A stretch of 64,000 nucleotides of DNA from Pseudomonas sp. Irchel s3b2 (GCF_900187445.1 NZ_FYEB01000001.1:744001-808000); one strand, 5' to 3'. Counted from the stretch's first letter, positions 7,347 to 17,045 are shown. The notes: generated by a model from the letters alone, not told the origin. Made by a program: numbers and translations.

Positions 7347-9500
7347 ATGAACTATCTCGACGCAATCAGCTTGCGCCTGGGCCGGCGGCTGCCCCTGATC
7401 CTACAAACCGAAGCGACAGAGTGCGGCTTGGCCTGTCTTGCGATGGTTGCGGGCTACCATGGTCATCACGCAACACTGATGGAACTCCGACGCGAGTTCA
7501 GCGTGTCGCTCAAGGGGGTTACGCTCAAACAGCTGATACAGACAGCTGATCAGATGAAGCTCGGCACTAGGGCGGTGAGGCTTGAACTGGAGGACTTGAG
7601 CAAGCTCAAACTGCCGTGTGTATTGCATTGGAACTTAAATCATTTCGTCGTGCTCAAGGTCGTAGACGGTCAGCGTCTTACTCTGCATGACCCGGCTCAT
7701 GGCATCCGCCAGTTGAGCCTGGCCGAGGCTAGCAAGTCGTTCACCGGTGTTGCCCTTGAGGTGTGGCCTTGCAGCGACTTTGAAAAGCAGGAAGCCAAGC
7801 CCCAAGTCAAATTGATGAGCATGCTGGGACGGGTAAGCGGTCTTTATCGCGCCTTGGCGCAGATTCTGTTACTGGCTCTGGTCCTGGAAGTATTCTCGCT
7901 GGCTAGTCCTTTTTTGCTGCAGTGGATCATCGACAACGTATTAGTCACTCAAGACCGTGACTTGCTGACGATCTTGATCATCGGCTTTGGTCTGTTACTG
8001 CTGATGCAGCAACTAGTGAGCGCTATACGGGCCTGGGTGATGATGCACACGAACACCCTGTTGAGCGTGCAATGGCAGGCAAATGTATACAGCCACCTGC
8101 TGCGCCTACCGATCCAATACTTTGAAAAGCGCCACCTGGGCGATATCGTCTCGCGCTTCGGTGCTATTGGCGCGATACAGGGGACACTGACAGCCGCCTT
8201 CTTTTCTACGATTCTGGATGGGCTGATAACCATCGCGACACTCGTCCTCATGATTATCTACAGTCCGTTGCTGGCAGCCATTGCAGTGACTGCCATGTCC
8301 TTGTACACAATGGTTCGCTGGGCTTGGTACCGCCCCTTACGCCGGGCAAGCGAGGAGCAGATCATTCATGCTGCTCGACAGGAAAGCCACTTTCTGGAAA
8401 CGGTGCGCGGCATGCGCACAATAAAACTGTTCCAACGCCAGAGCGAACGACGCTCCGCCTGGCTTGGATTGCTCGTGGAGCAGATCAATGCAGGGTTACG
8501 AACCCAAAAGTTGCAACTGATCTACACCCAGCTCAATGGCTTGATTTTCGGTCTGGAAAATCTGATGGCGCTCGGGCTGGGTGCGTCCATGGTGATGAAC
8601 AACCAATTCAGCGTCGGCGTACTAATGGCTTTTATCGCCTACAAATCCCAGTTTATAGGTCGCGTGGCCAGTTTGGTCGACCATCTGTTCGAACTGCACA
8701 TGCTGCGTTTGCAAGGCGAACGCCTCGCCGACATTGTCATGCATCCCCCAGAAGACAACCGCGGCACGTTGAGTTCCGCGACCTGTATCCCGTGCCCGGT
8801 CGATATTGATATCAAAGGATTGAAGTACCGCTATTCCGATCAAGAGCCGTTCGTGCTGGATGGCATCGATCTACACATTGGTCAGGGGGAGTCGGTGGCC
8901 ATCACCGGAGCCTCGGGCAGCGGAAAGAGCACACTGATCAGTCTGCTGCTGGGAATCTTCCAGCCTACCCAAGGCCAGATACAAATTGGCGGTAGCGAAC
9001 TGCACCACTTGGGTATGGAAACCCTCCGCAGCAAGATCGGCACGGTGATGCAGGATGATTGCCTGTTTGCCGGCTCATTGGCAGACAACATCGCATTCTT
9101 CGAACCCAAACCTGACTTGGAGTGGGCTATGGAATGCGCACGTAAGGCATCAATTCACACTGACATAGTGGCCATGCCGATGGGCTACAACACCCTGGTT
9201 GGTGACATGGGGACGGTGTTGTCCGGCGGGCAGAAGCAGCGTGTGTTGCTGGCCAGAGCGCTCTACAAGAAACCCTGCATTCTGATTCTTGACGAGGCAA
9301 CCAGTCATTTGGACGTGAAGTGCGAGCAGCAGGTAAATGATGGAGTACGGACACTTAAGATTACTCGCATCATTGTCGCTCATCGCTCGGAGACGATCGC
9401 CTCAGCAGATCGAGTGGTGATACTGGAAGCTGGCCGGATTGTCTTGGACCAGCCCACCACGGCAACGATGTTTCATTCGACAGGCGATGTCGCCCTGTGA
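7347..9500 (+). CDS. C39 peptidase-containing ABC transporter (CvaB-like)
   Basis: A 717-residue transporter that would cleave the leader and export the bacteriocin. The N-terminal C39 peptidase domain (about 1-135) has the catalytic Cys26 in TEATECGLACLAM, a His in HWNLNHFVVL and an Asp in LHDPAHG. A six-helix transmembrane domain follows (about 160-450, e.g. FFSTILDGLITIATLVLMII). The ATPase domain (about 485-710) has Walker A GASGSGKST, signature LSGGQKQRVLLARAL, Walker B CILILDEATSHLD and the switch His in VAHRSE. Start ATG 7347 has AGGGA upstream; another ATG at 7343 is out of frame. All catalytic residues are present, so the exporter looks functional. Its stop overlaps the TolC-like gene. 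Confidence 0.93.
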   Translation: MNYLDAISLRLGRRLPLILQTEATECGLACLAMVAGYHGHHATLMELRREFSVSLKGVTLKQLIQTADQMKLGTRAVRLELEDLSKLKLPCVLHWNLNHFVVLKVVDGQRLTLHDPAHGIRQLSLAEASKSFTGVALEVWPCSDFEKQEAKPQVKLMSMLGRVSGLYRALAQILLLALVLEVFSLASPFLLQWIIDNVLVTQDRDLLTILIIGFGLLLLMQQLVSAIRAWVMMHTNTLLSVQWQANVYSHLLRLPIQYFEKRHLGDIVSRFGAIGAIQGTLTAAFFSTILDGLITIATLVLMIIYSPLLAAIAVTAMSLYTMVRWAWYRPLRRASEEQIIHAARQESHFLETVRGMRTIKLFQRQSERRSAWLGLLVEQINAGLRTQKLQLIYTQLNGLIFGLENLMALGLGASMVMNNQFSVGVLMAFIAYKSQFIGRVASLVDHLFELHMLRLQGERLADIVMHPPEDNRGTLSSATCIPCPVDIDIKGLKYRYSDQEPFVLDGIDLHIGQGESVAITGASGSGKSTLISLLLGIFQPTQGQIQIGGSELHHLGMETLRSKIGTVMQDDCLFAGSLADNIAFFEPKPDLEWAMECARKASIHTDIVAMPMGYNTLVGDMGTVLSGGQKQRVLLARALYKKPCILILDEATSHLDVKCEQQVNDGVRTLKITRIIVAHRSETIASADRVVILEAGRIVLDQPTTATMFHSTGDVAL

Positions 9501-10918
9501 TGAATATAGCTTTGGCCAACACCGTGCTGGCTTGTCTTTGCGCCTGGTCACCATGGACCGTGGCTTTGGATATGGACATATTCAAGACCGATCGGGATGT
9601 CTCCCGCACTGCGATCAAGGACGTTGATAGCTTGACTTGGTCGTGTGAAGTGGGCTTTGTACCTGCACTTTTGACGCTGGAAGAAATGATAGAGCGGGTA
9701 CTTTGTCACGACCCAAAGTTGCGACAGGCCTGGGCTAATGCCAAGACCCAAGCGGCCTTAGTCGGGGTGAAGCAATCGGCGTATCTCCCAAGGCTCAACG
9801 GTAACTCTGGTATCACCAGTGGTCGTAACGACACCGAGTATGAACTGCGTGGGGAATACTCTCGTCACGGTCATCAACGCCAGCTTGAAAATCGCCTGAG
9901 TCTTAGCTGGGTATTGTTTGATTTCGGTCGCCGCGAAGCGGCTCTGCGAAATGCGCGACAACTGCTCATTGCAGCAAATGCTAATCAGGACAGGCAGTTG
10001 CAGCAGGCCTTCGTGCTGACGGCGCAACTATATTACGACACCCTCGCTGCACAAGGCAGCCAGATTGCCGCAAGCAAGGTCGCCGCATTAGCGGCCGAAA
10101 ACCTCAACGCCGCAAGCGCCAAGTATGCAGCGGGAGCTGCGGCGCTCTCTGACCGACTGCAGGCGCAAACTGCATACTCGCAGGCGAGCCTGAACGAAGT
10201 TCGCAGCACTGGTGTCTTGCGAAATGCCAAAGGCCTTATTGCACTGCGTATGGGATTGCCGCCGCAAACATCTTTAGAGTTGGCGGGGAGCCTAAGTCGG
10301 CGTCCGGACACCTTGTTTATCAAAAGCGTTGACGATTTGCTGGAACAAGCCCGGCAGGATCATCCATCGCTTATTGCCGCCAAGGCCAAGCTGGATGCGG
10401 CGAAGGCTGCCATTGACGAAAGCCGAGCTGTCGGACGGCCTACCCTATCGTTTATCGCAAACATATCCGATGTGCGGACCAACCAACCAATGGACTACAA
10501 CGGCGATAGTCGAATGCGTGACAACAGCGTTGGTCTGCAACTGAATATTCCGCTGTTTGAAGGTTTCGAACGTGCCTATCAGGTGCGGGGGGCTCAGGCA
10601 CAGTTCGAAGCAAGTGAAGCGGAGCTTTCGGATGTTGAACAACGTATCTCGTTGGAGCTGTGGGCCAACTATCAAACGCTGAGCATCGAAACGCGCTCAC
10701 TGGAAAGAACCGCTGAGTGGGTGGACCAGTCAAATCAGGCCCTGCAAGTTGTGCAAGGGCGCTATAGCTCTGGGGCCGGCAACATGATCGAACTTCTGAA
10801 CGCATTGAACGCTTATGCAGCAGCGGAACAACAACATATAAACACATTGAACAGCTGGCAGCTGGCGCGACTAAAACTGGCAGCAAGCCTAGGACGCTTG
10901 GGTTTCTGGGCGCTATAA
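9500..10918 (+). CDS. TolC-family outer membrane efflux protein of the bacteriocin exporter
   Basis: A 472-residue protein with the two-repeat organisation of TolC: a signal-like N-terminus (NTVLACLCAWSPWTVA), NAKTQAALVGVKQSAYLPRL, the strand LENRLSLSWVLFDFGRREAA in the first half and NSVGLQLNIPLFEGF in the second half, and a C-terminal RYSSGAGNMIELLNALNAY. These F-D-F-G-R and PLFEGF motifs mark the beta-strand to helix transitions of the channel. The ATG at 9500 overlaps the stop of the ABC gene (TGATG), suggesting translational coupling. Enterobacterial microcin clusters normally borrow the host TolC, so a dedicated channel makes this exporter self-contained, as is common outside Enterobacteria. 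Confidence 0.88.
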   Translation: MNIALANTVLACLCAWSPWTVALDMDIFKTDRDVSRTAIKDVDSLTWSCEVGFVPALLTLEEMIERVLCHDPKLRQAWANAKTQAALVGVKQSAYLPRLNGNSGITSGRNDTEYELRGEYSRHGHQRQLENRLSLSWVLFDFGRREAALRNARQLLIAANANQDRQLQQAFVLTAQLYYDTLAAQGSQIAASKVAALAAENLNAASAKYAAGAAALSDRLQAQTAYSQASLNEVRSTGVLRNAKGLIALRMGLPPQTSLELAGSLSRRPDTLFIKSVDDLLEQARQDHPSLIAAKAKLDAAKAAIDESRAVGRPTLSFIANISDVRTNQPMDYNGDSRMRDNSVGLQLNIPLFEGFERAYQVRGAQAQFEASEAELSDVEQRISLELWANYQTLSIETRSLERTAEWVDQSNQALQVVQGRYSSGAGNMIELLNALNAYAAAEQQHINTLNSWQLARLKLAASLGRLGFWAL

Positions 10919-11001
10919 CCATGTACCTCCGAGCAGGAAGCAAAAGAATGTATTAACAATAAACATATAAATCAATTTCAGGACACTACCGAGAGGCACT
11001 A

Positions 11002-12114
11002 ATGGACCACAATACAACAAACAAGGAGGCTACGAATTTCAGCAAAAAGCCCTTCCTGCGAAATACATGTTCTGTACTTTCGTTGTACTGGCAAAGCGAG
11101 GAGAAATTTTTTGCGTGGTGTGCGCTTACCGCGTTGGTGGTTCTCTCGCTGCTGGCCGTCGCTACTGCCCTGGCCATCAACGAATGGTACAAACATTTCT
11201 ACAATGCCATTCAAGATCTCGATGCCCATAAGTTTTACAATTTGGTGGCAGTGTTCCTCGCTATCATCTCGTTTTCGGTGGTGCGGTCAGTGCTGATCAC
11301 CTACTTGGTGGATATATTTGCACTCAAATGGCGACGCTGGTTGACCAACTACTACCTTTCCGCCTGGATTGTCAAGTCGACTCGGCCCGAGCAAGTTGAA
11401 CAGTGTATCGATAATCCGGATCAACGTATCGCCGAGGACATCAACAAGTTCACCTTTGAAACCATAGACCTTGCCTGCGGCCTTATCTATACCTTGGCCA
11501 GCGTCGTATCCTTCAGTGCAGTGCTGATCAGTATTTCGGGTGACGCGTCGTTCTGGGGAATTACCGTCCCGGCTTATATGTTCTGGGCTGCCATCCTTTA
11601 CGCCTTGCTGGGTACGTATATTAGCCAGAGAATCGGTTTCAAGCTGGTCTCCCTTAGTAATAACCAGCAGCGATCGGAGGCCGATCTCCGGTACTTTCTT
11701 ATACGCTTCCGTGAGGGCTCAAAGGTGCGCTCAACCGAGATCGGACGTCATTTCGAGAAAGAAAGCATCAGCGAAAAGCTTGACGTCAGCTTAGCTAATA
11801 TGCGCCGCACCATTCGAGTAAAAATGCGTCTGTCGTTGTTTACCGAAAGTTACAGCCAACTCTCCCTGGTGTTTAGCAGCCTGTTGGCCGTTCCTCGATT
11901 TTTCTCCGGCAACATCATGTTTGGTGATGTGATGCAGATCAATTCGGCATTTGGCAATCTGTGCAATAATTTGAGTTGGTTTGTAAATGCTTACCACCGT
12001 CTTGCTGACTGGAAAGCCACGACCGATAGACTGATCTCATTTGATGGTGCGCTGACACTTCTCACTGAAGTCGATGACCCCACCACTGGACCTCAAGCCG
12101 CATTTGCGGAGTAG
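11002..12114 (+). CDS. SbmA/BacA- or YddA-like transporter, membrane domain only
   Basis: A 370-residue integral membrane protein. Features typical of the ABC_membrane_2/SbmA-BacA group are INEWYKHFYNAIQ, KWRRWLTNYYLSAWI and NPDQRIAEDINKFT. It ends at LADWKATTDRLISFDGALTL, where YddA/ABCD-type proteins continue into an ATPase domain, but no Walker motifs follow here or in the next 700 bases. It is therefore either an SbmA-like, proton-driven peptide transporter or a YddA-type protein that has lost its ATPase. It follows the exporter after 83 bases with a GAGG site before ATG 11002. A role in self-protection or in moving the peptide or a cofactor is possible but not shown. Confidence 0.7.
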   Translation: MDHNTTNKEATNFSKKPFLRNTCSVLSLYWQSEEKFFAWCALTALVVLSLLAVATALAINEWYKHFYNAIQDLDAHKFYNLVAVFLAIISFSVVRSVLITYLVDIFALKWRRWLTNYYLSAWIVKSTRPEQVEQCIDNPDQRIAEDINKFTFETIDLACGLIYTLASVVSFSAVLISISGDASFWGITVPAYMFWAAILYALLGTYISQRIGFKLVSLSNNQQRSEADLRYFLIRFREGSKVRSTEIGRHFEKESISEKLDVSLANMRRTIRVKMRLSLFTESYSQLSLVFSSLLAVPRFFSGNIMFGDVMQINSAFGNLCNNLSWFVNAYHRLADWKATTDRLISFDGALTLLTEVDDPTTGPQAAFAE

Positions 12115-12851
12115 TTCAGGTCTTATCGCTATCTCCAAGATATCAGGAGATAAGGAAGGTCTGAAATACTCACCGAGTTTTGATGCTCTCGCTGTCTGAG
12201 ATTTTACGGCTGTCGTGGTTGTGAAGCTGCTCTGGTCACCGCTGACAACCCCGCGTATTTTGATATGCGGTGAAAAAAGTTGGGGGTATTCACGCAGATA
12301 CATTATGCGTGGTTCTTTCATGGGTTATACAATGAGTGATTGTGTGAGATTGAAATGCTTTAGTTTTCGGTGTGCATTTTTGGGTGCACGTTATTACCTA
12401 TAATTTGTAATGTATTTGATGGAGATCGCGCAGCGCTGTTTTGTATGTTGGTGCTGTGGATCGCTTTTTTCTTTTTTTTATTATCTGTGGGGGGCGTTTT
12501 TATGGGTTTAGGGTGGAAAAGTTTGTATTAAGCCAAAAGGCAGAAGGTTTTTTTTTGATGGAGGTAGTTTTTTGATTGTATTAAAGAAAGAAGCGGTGGA
12601 TGGTAAGCTTCCGAGGGCAAGAGGCCCCCCGGAGGGGCGTCAGGGTAGTTGTGGTTTCGCTATTGTTATTGCAATTTTTGGTTGCTCATGGCGCTTGCTA
12701 TTAAAGGTTTCATCTATATTTTAATGCGCAGGTATAGTTACGCTTTTCAAGCGAACTATTTTAATTGATAGTGTTCTCAATAAGATTGGTTCTGACTTGA
12801 TTTGGCTCTGTGGCTCCTTGGTGTATCGATGAGTTCTATTTTGATGCTTGC
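12115..12851. other. AT-rich island intergenic region without a recognised gene
   Basis: A gap of 737 bases between two convergent genes. It is rich in T tracts and contains a short hairpin near 12612-12640 (GCCCCCCGGAGGGGC) and an inverted repeat CACGCA/TGCGTG near 12291-12310. Small ORFs in it (for example the minus-strand one ending at 12037) have no recognisable features and overlap the end of the upstream gene. It may be decayed DNA. Confidence 0.4.
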
Positions 12852-13997
12852 TCATGGTTGTTGTCTGGCCTCAAGGCACCTAAATGAGTTTGTCCAAAAA
12901 TTTATTGATAGCGAAGAGCTTAAAGACCTTACTTGATGAAACCAACCTTCTGGTAAAAATAACATCTCTCCGGCTCTTAGTTCGATTTTCAAAAACTTGA
13001 TGTTTTGCGCATCGGGAAATACACCATAGTCAGGCTTCTCTGGATCAAAATCACAGCCGTCGAGTCCTCCGTTCGGTGAGGTTGACCATGTGCCAAGCGC
13101 ACCTCTATTGTGAGGGGCTGCAAGTATAAAACTCTTGGATCCCCATACTTGAACAAATAAGTTGTCTACATCATCGCGATGCAACGGCGTTAGAGTATTT
13201 TTCGGTCCTATCCAAACTCGTGGAGCTACATATTGTGTGCGCTCAAAATACGGCGGATAACTTATTAAGTGCAGAAGTTTTTTTGGTAGTATATTGTTTC
13301 CCATGTATGGCGGTAGATCACCAGGTTGGAGTGGGTCTTCAAGATTGTCTAGTGATTTTATGAAATCTACCATTGAAACGGTATTGAATTCTCGTTTGGT
13401 AGAAAATGTTAAGTCTGCATAGTTTCCGTTGCGTGTAATGCCTCTAAGTTCTGAAAAGTTTTCTAGGGTTTTCTGTTTGCTAATATTCGATATTGGCCAA
13501 TCTTGAATGGCATCGCTAATAATTAGCGGTACGCCATTGCGCATATACTTAGATCTGAAATTTTCAATCGAAAGCTCACTTTGTGTGATTTGTTCTATCT
13601 CGTTAATTTGGGTGTCAAGCGAGATAAGTTCGCTGAATCGCTTTCGCGCAGGGTAACGCTCATTGGTTGAGACAGTTTCTTGCTTGTAATGACTATTCGG
13701 TTGATCATAAATTAGTTGAGGTAAAAGTGTTGCTAGGCCTAAGTTGCCATCGATTTCAAGATTACCTGATGCGTATAGTTGTTCTATGTTGGCGCTACCA
13801 TCCAGGATGTTTAGAAGGTTTGCCTCTGAAATTGTGATGGTCACATCAGGCTGCGGGTGCATGCCCAAATAGATATGGGTCTTGGTGTTCGTGTCCATCC
13901 ATATGTGACTATTTGTAAATATGAACTGAAATATGCCGATTAGGCCGATGGCGTGAGAATTGGAAAACATTGCTGAAAGTGATAGGTTCATGTTCAT
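12852..13997 (-). CDS. JmjC/cupin-8 domain Fe(II)/2-oxoglutarate oxygenase-like protein
   Basis: A 381-residue protein. The N-terminal ~110 residues (DTNTKTHIYLGMHPQPDVTI, EQLYASGNLEIDGNLG) look like an SCP2-type lipid-binding fold. The C-terminal part is a cupin-8/JmjC domain: VPLIISDAIQDWP, the iron-binding pair in TPLHRDDVDNLFVQVWGSKS (H..D) and the distal His in LFLPEGWFHQVRSL, followed by SLSINFW. Known members hydroxylate amino-acid side chains of proteins or peptides. It lies in the island, oriented toward the exporter, so a tailoring or self-modification role is conceivable, but nothing proves that it acts on the bacteriocin. Several in-frame ATGs at the start (13997, 13991) leave the exact start open. 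Confidence 0.75.
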   Translation of the reverse strand: MNMNLSLSAMFSNSHAIGLIGIFQFIFTNSHIWMDTNTKTHIYLGMHPQPDVTITISEANLLNILDGSANIEQLYASGNLEIDGNLGLATLLPQLIYDQPNSHYKQETVSTNERYPARKRFSELISLDTQINEIEQITQSELSIENFRSKYMRNGVPLIISDAIQDWPISNISKQKTLENFSELRGITRNGNYADLTFSTKREFNTVSMVDFIKSLDNLEDPLQPGDLPPYMGNNILPKKLLHLISYPPYFERTQYVAPRVWIGPKNTLTPLHRDDVDNLFVQVWGSKSFILAAPHNRGALGTWSTSPNGGLDGCDFDPEKPDYGVFPDAQNIKFLKIELRAGEMLFLPEGWFHQVRSLSSSLSINFWTNSFRCLEARQQP

Positions 13998-14046
13998 GTG
14001 GATGTTTGGCCTTCGTTATTTTTAATGATGCGGAAGCAAGCGTTCT

Positions 14047-14235
14047 TTAGTCGTGTATAGTGCTTTTCATTGTTGCTGCAAAAAGTTCTGATCTTGAGTT
14101 AACTCCTTTCTTTCGTAAGATTGATGATACGTAGTCGCGCACCGTGAAATCGCTAATGCCAAGTGAAATGGCTATTTGTTTGTTGCTCTTTCCATCCAGG
14201 AGCAAATGTAGAACCTCCTGTTCCCTGTTGGTCAT
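14047..14235 (-). CDS. LuxR-type HTH regulator, short or N-terminally truncated
   Basis: The translated product TNREQEVLHLLLDGKSNKQI, ISDFTVRDYVSSILRKKGVN, SRSELFAA is a clear LuxR/FixJ-type DNA-binding domain. I place the start at ATG 14235 (62 residues), with GGAG 11 bases upstream. The same frame is open to 14493, but the extra 86 residues have no receiver or autoinducer-binding features and read like non-coding sequence, while another frame in that stretch looks more protein-like. It is probably the surviving HTH of a larger regulator, or a stand-alone HTH protein. It is the gene nearest the right edge of the island and may regulate the oxygenase gene 49 bases downstream. Confidence 0.6.
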   Translation of the reverse strand: MTNREQEVLHLLLDGKSNKQIAISLGISDFTVRDYVSSILRKKGVNSRSELFAATMKSTIHD

Positions 14236-14269
14236 GAGTGTTTTAACTCCATATATAATTAAGCTTTGT

Positions 14270-14446
14270 CTATAAAGTGTTCGCCTGCGAGAAAGTTTCG
14301 TAATTGTTGAGGACTTTGTGTGTCTCGGAAAATTCCAGGTCCGTTTTAAAATAATTTGTAGTGGGTTCAAAAGAATACAGAGGGAGCGGATATTTCGATA
14401 GTTCATCAAAGGCATCACAGCTTGCAGGAAACGTCCTACCAGACCG
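14270..14446 (-). pseudogene. Possible N-terminal regulator fragment in another frame
   Basis: Between two stops (14449 and 14272) the minus strand reads through 58 codons without a start: DAFDELSKYPLPLYSFEP, TNYFKTDLEFSETHKVLNNY and so on. The composition is protein-like, and it sits just upstream of the LuxR HTH, in a different frame. It could be the broken sensory part of the same regulator. No family is recognised, so this is a weak call. Confidence 0.25.
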
Positions 14447-14663
14447 TCATAAATTAGGTTAAGTAACAGCGTTTTTAAGTGCGAGATCGCCAAGTCTTAC
14501 GGATGTTATCCATGTCACCTGTAAGAAGAATCTTGGGTGGCAGCTCATTTTTCCATGATGACCCTTATTCCCATTCGCCATAAGCCCCTCACTTTGCGTG
14601 ATATGGCCTGCGCACGTTTGACGGTATGATAGGCGCCCCCGCAGTCTGGATTGCGAATACGCC

Positions 14664-15566
14664 ATGACCTTGCAGTACCCAACCATCGCCGATTGCGTCG
14701 GCAACACTCCGCTGGTCCGTTTGCAGCGCCTGCCTGGCGCCACCAGCAACACCCTTTTGCTCAAGCTCGAAGGGAATAACCCGGCGGGTTCGGTCAAGGA
14801 CCGTCCGGCGCTGTCGATGATCACCCGCGCCGAATTGCGCGGGCAGATCCACGCCGGCGATACGTTGATCGAAGCGACCTCGGGCAACACCGGGATCGCC
14901 TTGGCCATGGCTGCCGCGATCAAGGGTTACAAGATGATCCTGATCATGCCGGACAACTCCAGCGCCGAGCGTAAAGCCGCCATGACGGCCTATGGCGCCG
15001 AGCTGATTCTGGTCACTCAGGAAGAAGGCATGGAAGGCGCTCGCGATCTCGCCCAGCGAATGGAGGCCGAAGGTCGCGGCAAGGTGCTGGATCAGTTCGC
15101 CAACGGTGACAACCCTGAAGCGCATTACACCACCACCGGTCCGGAAATCTGGCGTCAGACCGAAGGCACCATCACCCATTTCGTCAGCTCGATGGGCACC
15201 ACCGGCACCATCATGGGTGTTTCGCGCTATCTGAAAGAGCAGAACGACAACGTGCAGATCATCGGGCTGCAACCGATGGAAGGCTCGGCGATTCCGGGCA
15301 TCCGTCGCTGGCCGCAGGAATACCTGCCGAAGATCTACCAGGCCGAGCGCGTGGACCGGATCGTCGACATGGCGCAAAGCGAAGCCGAAGACGTGACCCG
15401 TCGTCTGGCACGCGAAGAAGGCATCTTCTGCGGGGTGTCTTCGGGCGGTGCCGTGGCGGCGATGCTGCGTCTGTCCAAAGAAGTTGAAAACGCGGTGATC
15501 GTCGCGATCATCTGTGACCGTGGCGACCGTTACCTGTCGACCGGCATTTTCGACGCGCCCAACTGA
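14664..15566 (+). CDS. cysM: Cysteine synthase B
   Basis: A 300-residue PLP enzyme that makes cysteine from O-acetylserine (or O-phosphoserine) and sulfide or thiosulfate. The Schiff-base lysine is K45 in [13 protein letters not shown]; the substrate loop is [12 protein letters not shown], and the PLP phosphate loop is [16 protein letters not shown], all typical of CysM rather than CysK. It is the first core gene to the right of the island, and its 5' region starts immediately after the foreign DNA. Its stop overlaps the start of rlmD (ATGA), suggesting one operon with it. Confidence 0.95.
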   Translation: MTLQYPTIADCVGNTPLVRLQRLPGATSNTLLLKLEGNNPAGSVKDRPALSMITRAELRGQIHAGDTLIEATSGNTGIALAMAAAIKGYKMILIMPDNSSAERKAAMTAYGAELILVTQEEGMEGARDLAQRMEAEGRGKVLDQFANGDNPEAHYTTTGPEIWRQTEGTITHFVSSMGTTGTIMGVSRYLKEQNDNVQIIGLQPMEGSAIPGIRRWPQEYLPKIYQAERVDRIVDMAQSEAEDVTRRLAREEGIFCGVSSGGAVAAMLRLSKEVENAVIVAIICDRGDRYLSTGIFDAPN

Positions 15567-16918
15567 TGGCCAAGCAAGAGAGAGGCCTGCGCTTCCAGCC
15601 CACGGGCGGCAGCAAGGCCCCGCAAGTCCCGACCGGCAAAAAGCAGCGCTTGACCATCGAGCGCCTGGCCAATGACGGTCGCGGTATCGCGTTTTTCGAA
15701 GGCCGCACCTGGTTCGTCATCGGCGCATTGGCCGGTGAAGAAGTCGAGGCGCGGGTCTTGGGTGCCCACGGCAAAGTGGTCGAGGCGCGCACCGAACGGG
15801 TGTTCCAGGCCAGTGAATTGCGCCGCCCGGCACCATGCGCTCATGCCGCTCGCTGCGGTGGTTGCAGCGTGCAGCATTTGCCCCACAACGAACAGCTCGC
15901 CCTGAAACAGCGCATGCTCGCCGAGCAATTGTCGCGGGTTGCCGGTGTCGAACCTGATGAGTGGGCAGCGCCGTTGAGCGGTCCGGAATTCGGCTACCGT
16001 CGTCGCGCCCGAGTGGCGGTGCGTTGGGACATGAAAGCGAAAAAACTTGAAGTCGGCTTCCGCGCTGCCGGCAGTCAGGACATCGTCGCGATCAACGAAT
16101 GCCCGGTGCTGGTACAGCCCTTGCAACCGATCATGAGCCGCTTGCCGGAGATGCTGCGACGCTTGAGCAAACCTCAGGCGCTGGGGCATGTGGAGTTGTT
16201 CAGTGGTTCGTCATTGGCGGTGTTATTGCGGCACATGGCGCCGTTGTCCGAAGCCGACCTGACCATCCTCAAGGAATTCTGCGCGTTCCATGACGCTCAA
16301 TTGTGGCTGCATGGCGATGGTGAGCCGCAACCGGTCGAGGCCGATCAGTCGCTGGGTTATCGCCTTGAACAGTGGGATTTGAACCTGGCGTACCGGCCAG
16401 GAGATTTCATCCAGGTCAACGCCGGGGTCAACGAGGCGATGGTCGCCCAGGCGTTGGCGTGGTTGGCGCCGAAAGCTGATGAACGGGTTCTGGACCTGTT
16501 CTGTGGGTTGGGCAACTTTGCCTTGCCGCTGGCCAAAACTGTTCGCGAAGTGGTGGCGGTGGAGGGCGTGCAGGCGATGGTCGAACGGGCTGCCGCGAAT
16601 GCCGCTAACAACAATTTGCATAATGCGAAGTTTTTTCAGGCCGATTTATCCCAGCCTTTGGCCGATGCCGAATGGGTCGGTGAAGGCTTTTGTGCGGTAC
16701 TCTTGGACCCACCTCGCGATGGTGCTTTTGAGGTGGTGCGCAAGCTGGCGTCCCTGGGTGCCAAGCGATTGGTGTATGTGTCGTGCAACCCTGCAACGCT
16801 GGCGCGCGACACGGTCGAATTGATCAAGCAGGGCTACCGGTTAAAACGTGCCGGGATTCTCGATATGTTTCCTCAGACGGCACATGTCGAGGCCATGGCG
16901 TTATTTGAAGCGAGCTAG
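15566..16918 (+). CDS. rlmD: 23S rRNA (uracil-1939-C5)-methyltransferase RlmD
   Basis: A 450-residue SAM-dependent methyltransferase (formerly RumA). The N-terminal TRAM-like domain carries [17 protein letters not shown]. The iron-sulfur cluster ligands appear as C91, C97, C100 ([10 protein letters not shown]) and C179 (AINECP). The methyltransferase domain has [16 protein letters not shown] for SAM binding and [10 protein letters not shown], and the catalytic cysteine sits in [12 protein letters not shown] near the C-terminus. All key residues are intact. It is translationally coupled to cysM. Confidence 0.95.
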   Translation: MAKQERGLRFQPTGGSKAPQVPTGKKQRLTIERLANDGRGIAFFEGRTWFVIGALAGEEVEARVLGAHGKVVEARTERVFQASELRRPAPCAHAARCGGCSVQHLPHNEQLALKQRMLAEQLSRVAGVEPDEWAAPLSGPEFGYRRRARVAVRWDMKAKKLEVGFRAAGSQDIVAINECPVLVQPLQPIMSRLPEMLRRLSKPQALGHVELFSGSSLAVLLRHMAPLSEADLTILKEFCAFHDAQLWLHGDGEPQPVEADQSLGYRLEQWDLNLAYRPGDFIQVNAGVNEAMVAQALAWLAPKADERVLDLFCGLGNFALPLAKTVREVVAVEGVQAMVERAAANAANNNLHNAKFFQADLSQPLADAEWVGEGFCAVLLDPPRDGAFEVVRKLASLGAKRLVYVSCNPATLARDTVELIKQGYRLKRAGILDMFPQTAHVEAMALFEAS

Positions 16919-17045
16919 GACGGCTCGTCTGGTCCGACTGACCCGCGCGTGCAAAACGCATTCGTCTTAGCCCGCGAATGCACACGGGCAGCGAAGGTCA
17001 GCGATTTGACGCATTGAATCTGCGTCGTAGGGAAGGTAAAGCAAG

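Noticed and set aside
12037..12321. 94-codon minus-strand ORF after the SbmA-like gene
   Set aside because: No motif, overlaps the upstream gene end, no ribosome site; treated as non-coding.
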